Below are positions 7,813 to 16,445 of a DNA stretch of 64,000 nucleotides, one piece after another (the first letter of the stretch is position 1; every line of letters starts with the position of its first letter). Made by a program: the position numbers and the translations under genes. Origin of the DNA: CAVUCH01 sp963763095. GTDB taxonomy: Bacteria > Acidobacteriota > Vicinamibacteria > Vicinamibacterales > JAENWD01. Where the stretch lies: positions 248,001 through 312,000 of the forward strand of contig CAVXNR010000016.1 in the NCBI GenBank assembly GCA_963763095.1, written 5' to 3'. The notes under the pieces are model-generated. The model worked only from the letters and a program-made list of their open reading frames with translations, did no database searches and was not told the DNA's origin.

Positions 7813-10253
7813 TGGCTCTCGACGCTGGTGCGCCGGTCGACACGTTCGTAACAGACGAAGCGCCCACCCGGGGGTTGGGCGCAATACTGGCGGGCACAGG
7901 ACACGAGCGCCATGCCCTGCCGCTCGCGCGCGTGGCAATTGCAGCGACCGTTGCCGATCGAATCGCGGAGGTCACGATCACGCAGGTGTTTCACAATGCC
8001 TGCTCCGAGCCGATCGAGGCTGTCTACACGTTTCCGCTGGATGGCGGATCCATCGTGTCGCGATTCGAGATGCAGGCGGGCGAGCGAACGCTCCATGGCG
8101 TCATCGCCGAACGCGCGGAGGCTCGTCAGCGCTACGACCGGGCACTGAACGAGGGCAAACGCGCGGCGCTGTTGGAGCAGGAACGCGACGACGTCTTCAC
8201 GATTCAGCTGGGAAACCTGCCGCCCGGGGAGGACGCCACGATCCGGCTGACGTACTCCGAGGAGCTGACGTTCTTCGATGATGGCCTGACGGAGCTGCGG
8301 CTGCCCCTTGTGCTCGGTGTGCGGTACGTCCCCGGCGATCCGGCGCCGGGTGTGTCCGCGGGACACGGGACCGAGGCCGATACGGATATCGTCCGGGACG
8401 CCTCGCGCATCACGCCGCCCCGATTGGTCGACGGCTTCGACCCGGGCGTGCACCTCGCCGTCACCGTGGACCTGGCCGGTGGGCCCCTGACTGACCTGGC
8501 GTGCTCGCAGCACGCGACACGCCTCGGTACCGCCGGCGGCCGCACGACCATCTCTCTCGCGAGACACGACGAGCGGCTCGATCGCGATTTCGTTTTGCGG
8601 TGGCGAGCCGCGGCGCGCGGCGCGATCGCTCCCACGCTGTTCTTCTATCGCCGCCCGACCGGCGAACGCTACGGGATCGTGTCGATTGGCGCAGCCGCCG
8701 GAGCGGGGGAGATCCGCGCCCGCGACGTGATCTTCGTGCTCGATCGCTCCGGGTCGATGGAGGGCCGCAAGATGGCGTCGGCGGCCCGCGCCTGCAGCCT
8801 GCTGCTCGGCACCCTGGGCGCGGCCGATCGCTTCGGGCTGCTTGCGTTCGATGAAGGAACGCAGTGGCTGATCGGGTCCGGCAGTGCCGGTTCGCTCGTG
8901 CCTGCGGATCGCAGTGGAATCTCGCGCGGCGAACGCGTGCTGCGCGAGGTGCAGGCGAACGGCGGAACGAAGCTGCACCCCGCCCTGATCAGTGCGCTCG
9001 GCGCACTCGACGCTGACCCTGACGTCCGCAGCCGTGTGCCCATCGTCGTCCTCATCACGGACGGTCAAGTCGGCGATGAGTCCAGGATCCTGTCGCTCGT
9101 GCAGCGGGCGAACGCGCGTGTGTTCACGGTTGGCGTCGACACCAGTGTGAACAGCGGGTTGTTGAAGCGGGTCGCACAGACCGGTCGTGGCACCTTCGTG
9201 CTGACGGAACCGGGTGCCGGGCTCGATTCGGCGCTCGAGACGATCGCGCGCGAAATCGGTGCGCCGGTCGTCGAGAACCTGGCCATTGCACTCGAGGGCG
9301 GCACACTCGCCGACGTCGCGCCGGAACGGCTGCCCGACCTCTTTGTGGGACGCGCAGCAACGATTGCGTTCAGGGCGGAAGCAGGTCTGACTGTGCACAT
9401 CACCGGACGACGCGCGGATGGCGCCGCGTTCACGCTCGACGTGACGGGCACGGACGTGGAACTCCCTGCGGTGGCGCACCTCTGGGCCCGTCGCCGGCTC
9501 ACGGACCTGGAGGACCGCTACCGTCTGGCGCGGGAGGACAAGCAGGCCATAGAGGCCGAGATCGTTGCGCTCTCGACGTCTCACAGCGTGCTTTCTCGCT
9601 TCACCGCGTTTCTCGTCGTCGATGATCGGCAGGCGGTCGTCTCGGCGGGCGAGCGCCGGACCATCGTGCAGCCGGTCGAGATGCCGCACATGTGGGCGCT
9701 TGGCGCCGTACTGGACTCGGCCGCGCCACCTGCCGGCTTCGAGCTTGGCAGGAATGCGCGCTTCGCCTCGTTCGGCCGCGAGGAGTGTTCGACAGAGGCG
9801 CCGCGCGTCATGTTGGAGCGATCGTTATCGGGAATCCCGGTACCTTCACTGCGGCGGTTCTTCTCACGGTCGCGGCAACGCCAGGTAGTTCCGGCTGCTC
9901 CGCAGAGTTCTGGCGAGACGACAGGCTCTGACAAGGGGCTGATCGATGAACTCGCTGACCTCATGGAGCGATTGCTCACCGCGTTGGGGAAGCGCGCGGC
10001 CCGTGCCGGTGCGCCGAGCGTTCCGGGACAGGCGCTCGAGCTCGTGAACCGCCTCCTGGCGCTGCTCGCTGGTTCGGGCCGATCCCACGAGATGCGTCGA
10101 CTGACAGGGGCACTGGAGGTCGTTCGAGAACGACTCGAGCCCGCGCTTTCGGCGGAGCACGAGTTGAAAGCGGCAAGCGTCGAGCTCGAGAAGGTCTGGG
10201 CAGAGCTGTCGGCGGCGGCCACGTCACGCGAACGTTTCTGGGACACGGTGTAG
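7812..10253 (+). CDS. VIT domain and von Willebrand factor A domain protein
   Basis: This is an 813-residue protein. The N-terminal third is a VIT domain (conserved AVYTFPLDGGSIVSRFEM-like block and a RQRYDRALNEGKRAALLEQ segment). It is followed by a vWA domain with an intact metal-ion-dependent adhesion site (VLDRSGSMEGRKM near residue 310, with later Thr and Asp positions). The C-terminal part is helical and charged. No signal peptide or transmembrane helix is seen, so it is probably cytoplasmic, unlike secreted VIT/vWA proteins. It overlaps the MerR gene by one base. VIT/vWA proteins are thought to act as scaffolds; the partner here is unknown. No frame break in 2.4 kb. Confidence 0.85.
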   Translation: MALDAGAPVDTFVTDEAPTRGLGAILAGTGHERHALPLARVAIAATVADRIAEVTITQVFHNACSEPIEAVYTFPLDGGSIVSRFEMQAGERTLHGVIAERAEARQRYDRALNEGKRAALLEQERDDVFTIQLGNLPPGEDATIRLTYSEELTFFDDGLTELRLPLVLGVRYVPGDPAPGVSAGHGTEADTDIVRDASRITPPRLVDGFDPGVHLAVTVDLAGGPLTDLACSQHATRLGTAGGRTTISLARHDERLDRDFVLRWRAAARGAIAPTLFFYRRPTGERYGIVSIGAAAGAGEIRARDVIFVLDRSGSMEGRKMASAARACSLLLGTLGAADRFGLLAFDEGTQWLIGSGSAGSLVPADRSGISRGERVLREVQANGGTKLHPALISALGALDADPDVRSRVPIVVLITDGQVGDESRILSLVQRANARVFTVGVDTSVNSGLLKRVAQTGRGTFVLTEPGAGLDSALETIAREIGAPVVENLAIALEGGTLADVAPERLPDLFVGRAATIAFRAEAGLTVHITGRRADGAAFTLDVTGTDVELPAVAHLWARRRLTDLEDRYRLAREDKQAIEAEIVALSTSHSVLSRFTAFLVVDDRQAVVSAGERRTIVQPVEMPHMWALGAVLDSAAPPAGFELGRNARFASFGREECSTEAPRVMLERSLSGIPVPSLRRFFSRSRQRQVVPAAPQSSGETTGSDKGLIDELADLMERLLTALGKRAARAGAPSVPGQALELVNRLLALLAGSGRSHEMRRLTGALEVVRERLEPALSAEHELKAASVELEKVWAELSAAATSRERFWDTV

Positions 10254-10289
10254 CCGGAACCTGCTACCTTCGTTGCGAGGGATTCGCTG

Positions 10290-11057
10290 ATGGCCCATCC
10301 ACTCGCAACGAGGGCCGGGTTCGCAATTCTGTGTGCGGCAATCACGCCCGGATGGATCGCCTCCGGCTGTTCGGCCAAGCCGGCGCCTCACGCCGGCAGC
10401 GCAGCGGAGCCGGTGTCCGGCGCCTCCGGTGCTGAGCACGATCGGGCACGCGAACGCATGGTGCGCAACCAGATCGAAGCGCGCGGCGTCCGCGATGCGC
10501 GTGTGCTCGAGGCCATGCGGCGTGTGCCGAGGCACCTCTTCGTGCCGGAGGAGCTCCGCATCGCGGCCTACGAGGACCAGCCCCTCCCCATCGGCCACGA
10601 GCAGACAATCTCGCAGCCTTTCATCGTAGCGTGGATGAGCGAGGCACTCCAGGTCACGCCGCGGAGCCGCGTGCTCGAGATCGGCACGGGCTCGGGATAC
10701 CAGGCCGCGGTGCTCGCGCACATCGTCGCCGAGGTCTACACCATCGAGATCGTCGCGCCCCTGGCGGAGTCGGCACGCCGCACGTTCGAGACGCTCGGCT
10801 ACACCAACGTGCACGCGAAGCACGGTGACGGATACGTCGGCTGGCCCGAGCACGCGCCCTTCGATGCCGTCATCGTGACGGCCGCGCCGGAGGAGATCCC
10901 GCAGCCGCTCATCGACCAGCTGCGCCTCGGCGGACGCCTGGTCGTGCCGATCGGCGGGCCCGGAGTTCAGCAGATGACGGTGATCACGAAGGGGACGGAC
11001 GGCGTGACGAGGGACGAGCGCATGCCCGTGCGGTTCGTCCCGCTCGTTCGCCCGTGA
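10290..11057 (+). CDS. pcm: Protein-L-isoaspartate O-methyltransferase, lipoprotein type
   Basis: This is a 255-residue protein with the Pcm signature blocks: MVRNQIEARGVRDARVLEAM, QTISQPFIVAWM, LEIGTGSGYQAAVLA (the SAM-binding motif near residue 130) and GGRLVVPIGGP. The family transfers a methyl group from SAM to isoaspartyl residues to start repair of damaged proteins. The first 30 residues form a hydrophobic signal ending in an IASGC lipobox, so the enzyme seems to be exported and lipid-anchored. That is unusual for an enzyme needing cytoplasmic SAM, although periplasmic Pcm paralogues exist. It lies 36 bases after the VIT/vWA gene, and its own promoter is not obvious. Confidence 0.9.
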   Translation: MAHPLATRAGFAILCAAITPGWIASGCSAKPAPHAGSAAEPVSGASGAEHDRARERMVRNQIEARGVRDARVLEAMRRVPRHLFVPEELRIAAYEDQPLPIGHEQTISQPFIVAWMSEALQVTPRSRVLEIGTGSGYQAAVLAHIVAEVYTIEIVAPLAESARRTFETLGYTNVHAKHGDGYVGWPEHAPFDAVIVTAAPEEIPQPLIDQLRLGGRLVVPIGGPGVQQMTVITKGTDGVTRDERMPVRFVPLVRP

Positions 11058-11082
11058 CCCGCTGCTGCCCTCCTCCTTCCTG

Positions 11083-11130
11083 TTGACAATCCAGAGGGGC
11101 GTACGCATACTCCTGTTGAATTTCAACAGG
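11083..11130 (+). promoter_or_regulatory. padR promoter with a perfect 19-base operator palindrome
   Basis: TTGACA (11083-11088), a 17-base spacer and CATACT (11106-11111) make a strong promoter. Directly after the -10 box lies a perfect dyad, CCTGTTGAA-T-TTCAACAGG (11112-11130). Its right arm supplies the AGGAG of the ribosome site before the ATG at 11138. Binding there would block both transcription start and ribosome access. A self-binding PadR operator is the simplest reading (inference). Confidence 0.75.
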
Positions 11131-11137
11131 AGACGCT

Positions 11138-11473
11138 ATGGCAGCGCGCGCCGACATCCTGCAGGGCACCCTCGACCTGATGGTGCTCCGCACGCTCGAA
11201 ACCCTTGGCCCGCTGCACGGATGGGGCATCGCCCAACGCCTGGAGCAGGTCTCCGACGACGCGCTGCGCATCAACCAGGGCACGCTCTATCCCGCGCTGC
11301 TGCGGCTGGAGCAGCGGGGCTGGATCACGTCAAAGTGGGGCACGTCCGACAACAACCGGCGCGCCCGCTTCTACACTCTCACGCCCGCGGGGCGCCGGCA
11401 GTTGCGGGCCGAGCGCACGTCATGGCACCTGCTCTCAGGGATCATCAACAAGCTGCTCGCGTCGGAGGAGTGA
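11138..11473 (+). CDS. PadR-family transcriptional repressor
   Basis: This is a 111-residue protein typical of the short PadR-like group: ILQGTLDLMVLRTLETLGPL, HGWGIAQRLEQ, and NQGTLYPALLRLEQRGWI with the winged helix, then a short C-terminal dimer helix. In acidobacteria this type almost always sits directly before an ADOP permease gene, as here: its TGA stop (11471-11473) is one base from the next ATG. The operator palindrome overlapping its own ribosome site indicates autoregulation. Confidence 0.92.
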   Translation: MAARADILQGTLDLMVLRTLETLGPLHGWGIAQRLEQVSDDALRINQGTLYPALLRLEQRGWITSKWGTSDNNRRARFYTLTPAGRRQLRAERTSWHLLSGIINKLLASEE

Positions 11474-11474
11474 G

Positions 11475-14102
11475 ATGTCATCGCCACGTGAGTGGATGTC
11501 CCGCGTGCGCGCGTCCCTCAGGGCTCCGGGGCACGATCGCGACCTGCGCCGGGAACTCGAGTTCCACCTGGCCATGCAGGCCGAATCCGAGATGCGGCGC
11601 GGGGTTCCGCCCCCGGCGGCAGAACGCGCGGCACGGCTGCGGCTCGGAGGGCTGGACGCGATACAGGAGGCGTACCGCGATCAGCGCGGCCTGCCCACGC
11701 TCGACACGCTGGTGCAGGACGTCCGGCAGTCCGCCAGGAGTCTGCGCCGTGACATCCGCTTCGCCGGTGTCGCGCTGCTGACGCTGGCACTCGGAATAGG
11801 GGCGACCACGACCATCTTCAGCCTCATGCGCGGCGTGCTCCTCGATCCGCTGCCGTACCCGGAACCAGAGCGGCTGGTGCGGGTCTACGAATCGAACCCG
11901 CGCTTTCCCCTCTTTCCAGTCGGGCCTCACGGTCTGCTGGCCTACCGTCACGAGAACCGCACGCTGACCGGTATCGCCGGCTACGTGCGAGAGGACCTTC
12001 AGCTGGCGGTCGACAGCCGGCCGGAGCGCCTCCGCGCGCTTCGCGTCTCGAGCACCTATTTCGACGTGCTCGGCGCACGACCGATGGTGGGCCGGACGTT
12101 CACGTGGGCGGAGGAGCGCGAGGACTCGAACGTTGCGATTCTCAGCGATGCCGTGTGGAGGCGGCGGTTCAACGCCGACCCTGCCGTCGTGGGCAGCGCC
12201 GTTCGCCTGAGTGGCAAGCTGTTCACCATCGTCGGCGTGATGCCGCCGGGGTTCCAGCATATCGGCGGCAGTTATCGCACGACGCCCCATGGCGAGACCG
12301 TCGATGCCTGGTGGCCGCTGGCGTTCGATCGAGCCAGCGAGCGCAAGGGCTGGCACTACATCAACGCGGTGGCCCGTCTCAAGCCGGATGTGACGCCATC
12401 GCAGGCGCGCGACGAACTGGCTGCGGTGTCGGCTCGCATCCGCACGTCCGAGGACCCATGGGACATTCGCGTCGTCAGCCTGCTCGACGACGTGGTCGGC
12501 CGGTCCGGCGACGCCATCGTGCTGCTCATGACGGCAGTCGGCCTCGTCATGCTGATTGCGTGCGCGAATGTTTCCAGCCTCATGCTGGCGCGTGCGACGG
12601 CTCGCCGGCGCGAGCGCGCCGTGCGTTGGGCGCTGGGCGCGACACGCGCCCGCCTCGTGCGGCAGGCCATCACCGAGGCGATCGTGCTGGCCGCACCGGG
12701 TGCCGTCGGGGGCGCCATCCTGGCCATCGCCGGCGTGCACCTGCTCGTCGCCGTGCTGCCGCAGGACTTTCCGCGGCTGCACAACGTGCGGGTCGATCCG
12801 TTGGTGCTCGCGTTCGCGGCGGGCCTTGCCGGGTTGTCGGTGGTGCTCTTCGGGCTGCTGCCCGCCTGGCACGAAGCGACCGACGCTGCCCACCCGATGT
12901 TGCACGAGGGCGGCACGCGGACGAGCGCGGGCTCCCGCACGATGCGGTGGCGCAGCGTGCTCGTGGTGTCCGAGATTGCGCTCGCCTCGATGCTCCTCGT
13001 CGGGGCGGGGCTGCTGGCCCGGAGCTTCATCAACCTGCAGTCGGCGCCGCCCGGCTTCAAGACCGCCGGGATCGTCAGCGCACTCGTCTCGCTGCCCGAA
13101 GCGCGGTACCCGAAGGGGGAGGATTCAGACCGGTTCTTCCGCGATCTCCTCTCGGAGGTGCGCCGGCTGCCCGGTATCGCCTCGGCTGGCCTGGGCTCTG
13201 ACCTGCCGTGGACCGGCTACGACGAGAACCTTGGCTTCGAAATCGTCGGGCGGCCCACTCCGGAGGAGCCGAGCGCCCGGTTCCACGTGGCGGCGCCTGG
13301 CTACTTCGAAACTCTGGGCATCCCTCTTGAGGCGGGACGTCTGTTCACCGACCGTGATGCGGCCGACGCTCCCAAGGTCCTGATCGTCAACGCTGCGCTC
13401 GCGGCGCGGTACTTCCCGGGGGAGACCGCGCTGAACCACGTCCTCGACGTGTTCGGGGCGAAGCGAACGATCGTCGGCGTCGTGGGCGACGTCAAGGACT
13501 CGCCCACGGAGCCCGCGACCGTTCCCGCCTTGTGGTGGCCGCATGGGCAGATGCCGTTTACGGGCATGACGCTCGTCGCGCGTGCCGGGGTCGGCGATCC
13601 CATGAGTCTGCTCGGGGACATCCGCCGCGCGGTGCAGCGGCTCGATCCCGACCTGCCGCTCGCCGACGTGCACACCCTCGACGACATCGCCGCAGCGGCG
13701 AACGCGCAGCGCCGGTTCGTGCTCGTGCTGACGGCGCTGTTTGCGGCTGCGGCCCTGCTGCTCGCGGCGGTGGGCGCGTATGGGGTGCTCGCGTGGACCG
13801 TCCGGCAGCGCACGCGCGAGCTGGGCATCCGCGTGGCACTCGGGGCCGACCGCCGGAGCGTGCTGCTCCTGGTCCTGGGACAGGGGCTCCGGCTTGCTGT
13901 CCTGGGGTTGACCATCGGTTGCGTGGCGGCCGTGGCCTCCGGGGGATTACTCCGCGCCCTGCTGTTCGGTGTCTCGCCCCGCGACGCCGGCACGTTCGGC
14001 GCGGCAGCCCTGACCATGCTTGTGATCAGCGTGCTGGCCGCGTTCTTTCCGGCGCTCTCGGCGACGCGTGCCAGTCCCGCCGAGGCACTGCGACTCGAGT
14101 GA
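11475..14102 (+). CDS. ADOP-type ABC transporter permease (duplicated MacB/FtsX permease)
   Basis: This is an 875-residue protein with the acidobacterial duplicated orphan permease layout. It has a cytoplasmic N-terminal helix region (RRELEFHLAMQAESEMRRG), a first helix near residue 100 (FAGVALLTLALGIGATTTIF), a MacB-like periplasmic domain, and an FtsX block of three helices with RRRERAVRWALGATRARLVR. A second periplasmic and FtsX copy follows, ending in RTRELGIRVALGADRRSVL and SATRASPAEALRLE. No ATPase is encoded beside it, as is usual for this orphan family. The likely job is MacB-like efflux or envelope mechanotransmission with an ATPase encoded elsewhere. The start at 11475 has GGAGGAG upstream inside padR. 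Reading frame intact. Confidence 0.93.
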   Translation: MSSPREWMSRVRASLRAPGHDRDLRRELEFHLAMQAESEMRRGVPPPAAERAARLRLGGLDAIQEAYRDQRGLPTLDTLVQDVRQSARSLRRDIRFAGVALLTLALGIGATTTIFSLMRGVLLDPLPYPEPERLVRVYESNPRFPLFPVGPHGLLAYRHENRTLTGIAGYVREDLQLAVDSRPERLRALRVSSTYFDVLGARPMVGRTFTWAEEREDSNVAILSDAVWRRRFNADPAVVGSAVRLSGKLFTIVGVMPPGFQHIGGSYRTTPHGETVDAWWPLAFDRASERKGWHYINAVARLKPDVTPSQARDELAAVSARIRTSEDPWDIRVVSLLDDVVGRSGDAIVLLMTAVGLVMLIACANVSSLMLARATARRRERAVRWALGATRARLVRQAITEAIVLAAPGAVGGAILAIAGVHLLVAVLPQDFPRLHNVRVDPLVLAFAAGLAGLSVVLFGLLPAWHEATDAAHPMLHEGGTRTSAGSRTMRWRSVLVVSEIALASMLLVGAGLLARSFINLQSAPPGFKTAGIVSALVSLPEARYPKGEDSDRFFRDLLSEVRRLPGIASAGLGSDLPWTGYDENLGFEIVGRPTPEEPSARFHVAAPGYFETLGIPLEAGRLFTDRDAADAPKVLIVNAALAARYFPGETALNHVLDVFGAKRTIVGVVGDVKDSPTEPATVPALWWPHGQMPFTGMTLVARAGVGDPMSLLGDIRRAVQRLDPDLPLADVHTLDDIAAAANAQRRFVLVLTALFAAAALLLAAVGAYGVLAWTVRQRTRELGIRVALGADRRSVLLLVLGQGLRLAVLGLTIGCVAAVASGGLLRALLFGVSPRDAGTFGAAALTMLVISVLAAFFPALSATRASPAEALRLE

Positions 14103-14131
14103 GGGTCGACTCGTTCCCTTGTGCGCCTGCC

Positions 14132-14261
14132 GGCCGGGACTGAAGTCCCGGCCCCCACACATTCCTACTCTCGCCGGTCCGAGTGTGCAGTCCCCTCTCC
14201 CGTTCCGAGTGTGGAGTCTCGTCCCACCGGTCAGAGTGTGGAGCCGGAACTTTAGTTCCGG
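14132..14261. repeat. Two TGAA-type hairpin repeats after the ADOP gene
   Basis: The first copy is GGCCGGGAC-TGAA-GTCCCGGCC (14132-14153) with CCCCACAC after it. The second is CCGGAAC-TTTA-GTTCCGG (14244-14261) with TGTGGAG before it, which is the reverse complement of the tag, so the two copies point in opposite directions. The 238-base gap between the permease and the acetyltransferase holds these elements and no gene. They could also end transcription of the permease. Confidence 0.7.
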
Positions 14262-14339
14262 GGCGGGCAGCGTCAGAACCTACAGCAACCCTGATTGACT
14301 CGCCCTCAATGCCGCCGCTACAGTGCCCGCGTACTGGCC

Positions 14340-14987
14340 ATGCGCACTCCTGCTGCCCCGGAACTGATCGAGACCGCACGACTCGTGCTGAGGCGTCCGC
14401 GGCCGGACGATGCCGAAGCCATCTACGCACGGTACGCCGGCGATCCCGCCGTGACGACGTTCCTCGGATGGCCGACGCATCGCTCGCTCGAAGATACGCG
14501 CGCGTTCGTGCAGTTCAGCGATGCCGAGTGGGAGCGCTGGTCGGCAGGTCCGTATGTGATCACGGCACGGGGTGACGAGCGGATCCTCGGCGGTACGGGG
14601 CTGAGCGTTGAAACGCCGTACCGCGCCGCCACAGGCTACGTGCTGGCACGCGACTCATGGGGCCAGGGGTTCGCCACGGAAGCCTTGCGCGCCATGGTGG
14701 CCCTCGCCGAGCACCTCGGGCTCGCGCGCGTCCACGCGTTCTGTCACCCGCAGCACGCGGCCTCGCGGCGCGTGCTCGAGAAGTGCGGGTTCCTGTGTGA
14801 AGGCACGTGGCGCCGGTACGCCGAATTCCCGAACCGCTTGCCCGGTGGTCCGGCCGATGTGCTCTGCTATGCGATATGTCCGGATGGTCCGCGTGCTGCG
14901 TCCGGAGCACCCAGGCCGCCCCGCGCCGAGCAGATTGAGTCTGAGCGCGCTGGGAGTGGGGCGATTGGCCCCGAGGGAGGCGTGCGC
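14340..14987 (+). CDS. GNAT family N-acetyltransferase (RimJ/RimL type)
   Basis: From the ATG at 14340 the protein reads LIETARLVLRRPRPDDAEAI, then GTGLSVETPYRAATGYVL, the acetyl-CoA loop RDSWGQGFATEALRAMV, and HPQHAASRRVLEKCGF. That is a complete acetyltransferase fold of the ribosomal-protein or amino-acid type. The domain ends near 14875, but no stop follows: the same frame continues through a Pro/Ala-rich stretch into the RidA gene. Either the two are fused or a frame error hides the stop. The ribosome site GGGAGG before the RidA ATG favours two genes. Substrate not predictable. Confidence 0.8.
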
Positions 14988-15438
14988 ATGACGCGCCGGT
15001 TGATCAGTTCCGGATCATCGTTCGAACACGAGATCGGGTACTCGCGCGCCGTCGTGGATGGCGACTGGATTTTTGTTTCCGGCACCACCGGCTTCGACTA
15101 CCGCACGATGACGATTGCGGAAGGTATCGTCGCACAGGCGGAACAGTGCCTCCGGAACATCGACAGAGGCGCTGCACCAGGCCGGGGCCTCACTAGGCGA
15201 TGTCGTCCGCGTCATGTACATCGTGCCCGACGCCCGCGAGTTTTCGAAGTGCTGGCCGATTCTCCGGGCGCACTTCGGCGAGACGCGGCCGGCGGCCACG
15301 ATGATCGCCGCGGGGCTGGCCGATCCGCGCATGGCCATCGAGATCCAGGTGACGGCGCGGCGGCAGCGGGCGGCGGCACGACGGGGGATCCAGCTCGAGG
15401 CCACGCGCAGAGCCTGGAACCTTTCCGTCGCGAGTTGA
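14988..15438 (+). CDS. RidA/YjgF family protein (frame break)
   Basis: The start ATG at 14988 follows GAGGGAGG. The sequence shows the YjgF fold: SRAVVDGDWIFVSGTTGFDY, QAEQCLRNI, ALHQAGASLGDVVRVMYIV, and a closing RPAATMIAAGLADPRMAIEI. The usual Arg in this last block binds imine or keto acid substrates in deaminating members; here it is the Arg of ETRPAATM. Family members hydrolyse reactive enamines such as 2-aminoacrylate. One extra base near 15165 breaks the frame in the middle of the domain; both sides are otherwise conserved, so a consensus error is the likeliest cause. It is in frame with the upstream acetyltransferase. Confidence 0.75.
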
Positions 15439-15451
15439 GTCTTTGTAGAGG

Positions 15452-16408
15452 ATGGCCAGACTCGTGAATCGACGCGGGCTGCTGGGCACTGGTGTGCTGG
15501 CGGGCGCCGGTGCAGCGTGGACCAGCCTGTCGTCCTCCTGGAGCGCCGCGGTTCCTCCGCGACCGGCTCGCCGAGTGGGGGCGGGACGTGCCCCCGGCCC
15601 CGCACAAACCCGCACCGGCCACATGGGACGACAATGCGATCACGCTCGCCTGGCTCGGGCATGCGACGGTCCTCGTCAACTTCTACGGCCTGCGCCTCAT
15701 CACCGACCCGACGTTGTTTTCCCGCATCGGCGTGGACGTGGGCCCGGCAGCTTCGGGCCGCTGCGGCTGGTGCGGTGCGCGCTGACCGCGGACGAGCTGC
15801 CGGAGATCGACCTCGTGCTCGTCTCGCACGCGCACTTCGACCACCTCGACACGCCGTCGCTCGGGGCCATCCGTGGAAATCCGGCCGCCGTCATGGCGTG
15901 GGCGACGTCGGATCTTCTTCCCTCGCGGACGTACTCGTCTGTCCACGAGCTTCGCTGGAACGAATCCGCGAGGCTCGTCACCCCTCGCGGAGAAGCCCTG
16001 GTCCGCTCCATCGAGGTCAAGCACTGGGGGGCGCGCATCGGGCGGGACATCCACCGCGGCTACACCGGCTTCATCGTCGAGCGCGAGGGGCGCAAGCTGC
16101 TGATCGGCGGAGACACGGCACACACGGACGCATTCAGAAGCCATCGCCGGTTCGGTCCGTTCGACGCCGCCGTCATGCCGATCGGCGCCTACGATCCCTG
16201 GATTCGCAACCACTGCAACCCGGAGCAGGCGGTGGCCATGGCGGATGCGGCGGGCGCGCGTGTGTTCGTGCCGGTGCACCACCAGTCTTTTCAGCTGAGT
16301 CGCGAGCCACTCACCGAGCCCATCGAGCGGACCGAGCACGCGCTTCGCGAGGAGCGCGATCGCCTCGGGCTGCGGGAGATCGGCCAGACCGTGGTGATCC
16401 CTGCCTGA
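15452..16408 (+). CDS. Metallo-beta-lactamase fold hydrolase, Tat/Sec exported (two frame breaks)
   Basis: The N-terminus MARLVNRRGLLGTGVLAGAG is a Tat-like signal. The body shows WLGHATVLVNFYGLRLITDP, the zinc site SHAHFDHLD, GGDTAHTD, and VHHQSF, matching UlaG/NAPE-PLD-like metal-dependent hydrolases. The reading frame shifts near 15550 and returns near 15745, where restoring one G in GTGGGCCCGG yields GVDVGPGSFGPLRLVRCALT. The two shifts cancel. It is convergent with the alpha/beta hydrolase gene (38 bases between stops). Typical substrates are phosphodiesters or lactones; none can be assigned. Confidence 0.75.
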   Translation: MARLVNRRGLLGTGVLAGAGAAWTSLSSSWSAAVPPRPARRVGAGRAPGPAQTRTGHMGRQCDHARLARACDGPRQLLRPAPHHRPDVVFPHRRGRGPGSFGPLRLVRCALTADELPEIDLVLVSHAHFDHLDTPSLGAIRGNPAAVMAWATSDLLPSRTYSSVHELRWNESARLVTPRGEALVRSIEVKHWGARIGRDIHRGYTGFIVEREGRKLLIGGDTAHTDAFRSHRRFGPFDAAVMPIGAYDPWIRNHCNPEQAVAMADAAGARVFVPVHHQSFQLSREPLTEPIERTEHALREERDRLGLREIGQTVVIPA

Positions 16409-16445
16409 ACGAGGCGCTCGACAACGACAACGTGACGCCATGGTG

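Noticed and set aside
7569..9689. Long open frame (about 700 codons) on the minus strand over the VIT/vWA gene
   Set aside because: It is rich in Arg, His and Gln, has no domain block, and mirrors a well-conserved plus-strand gene with an intact vWA site. High GC causes such antisense frames.
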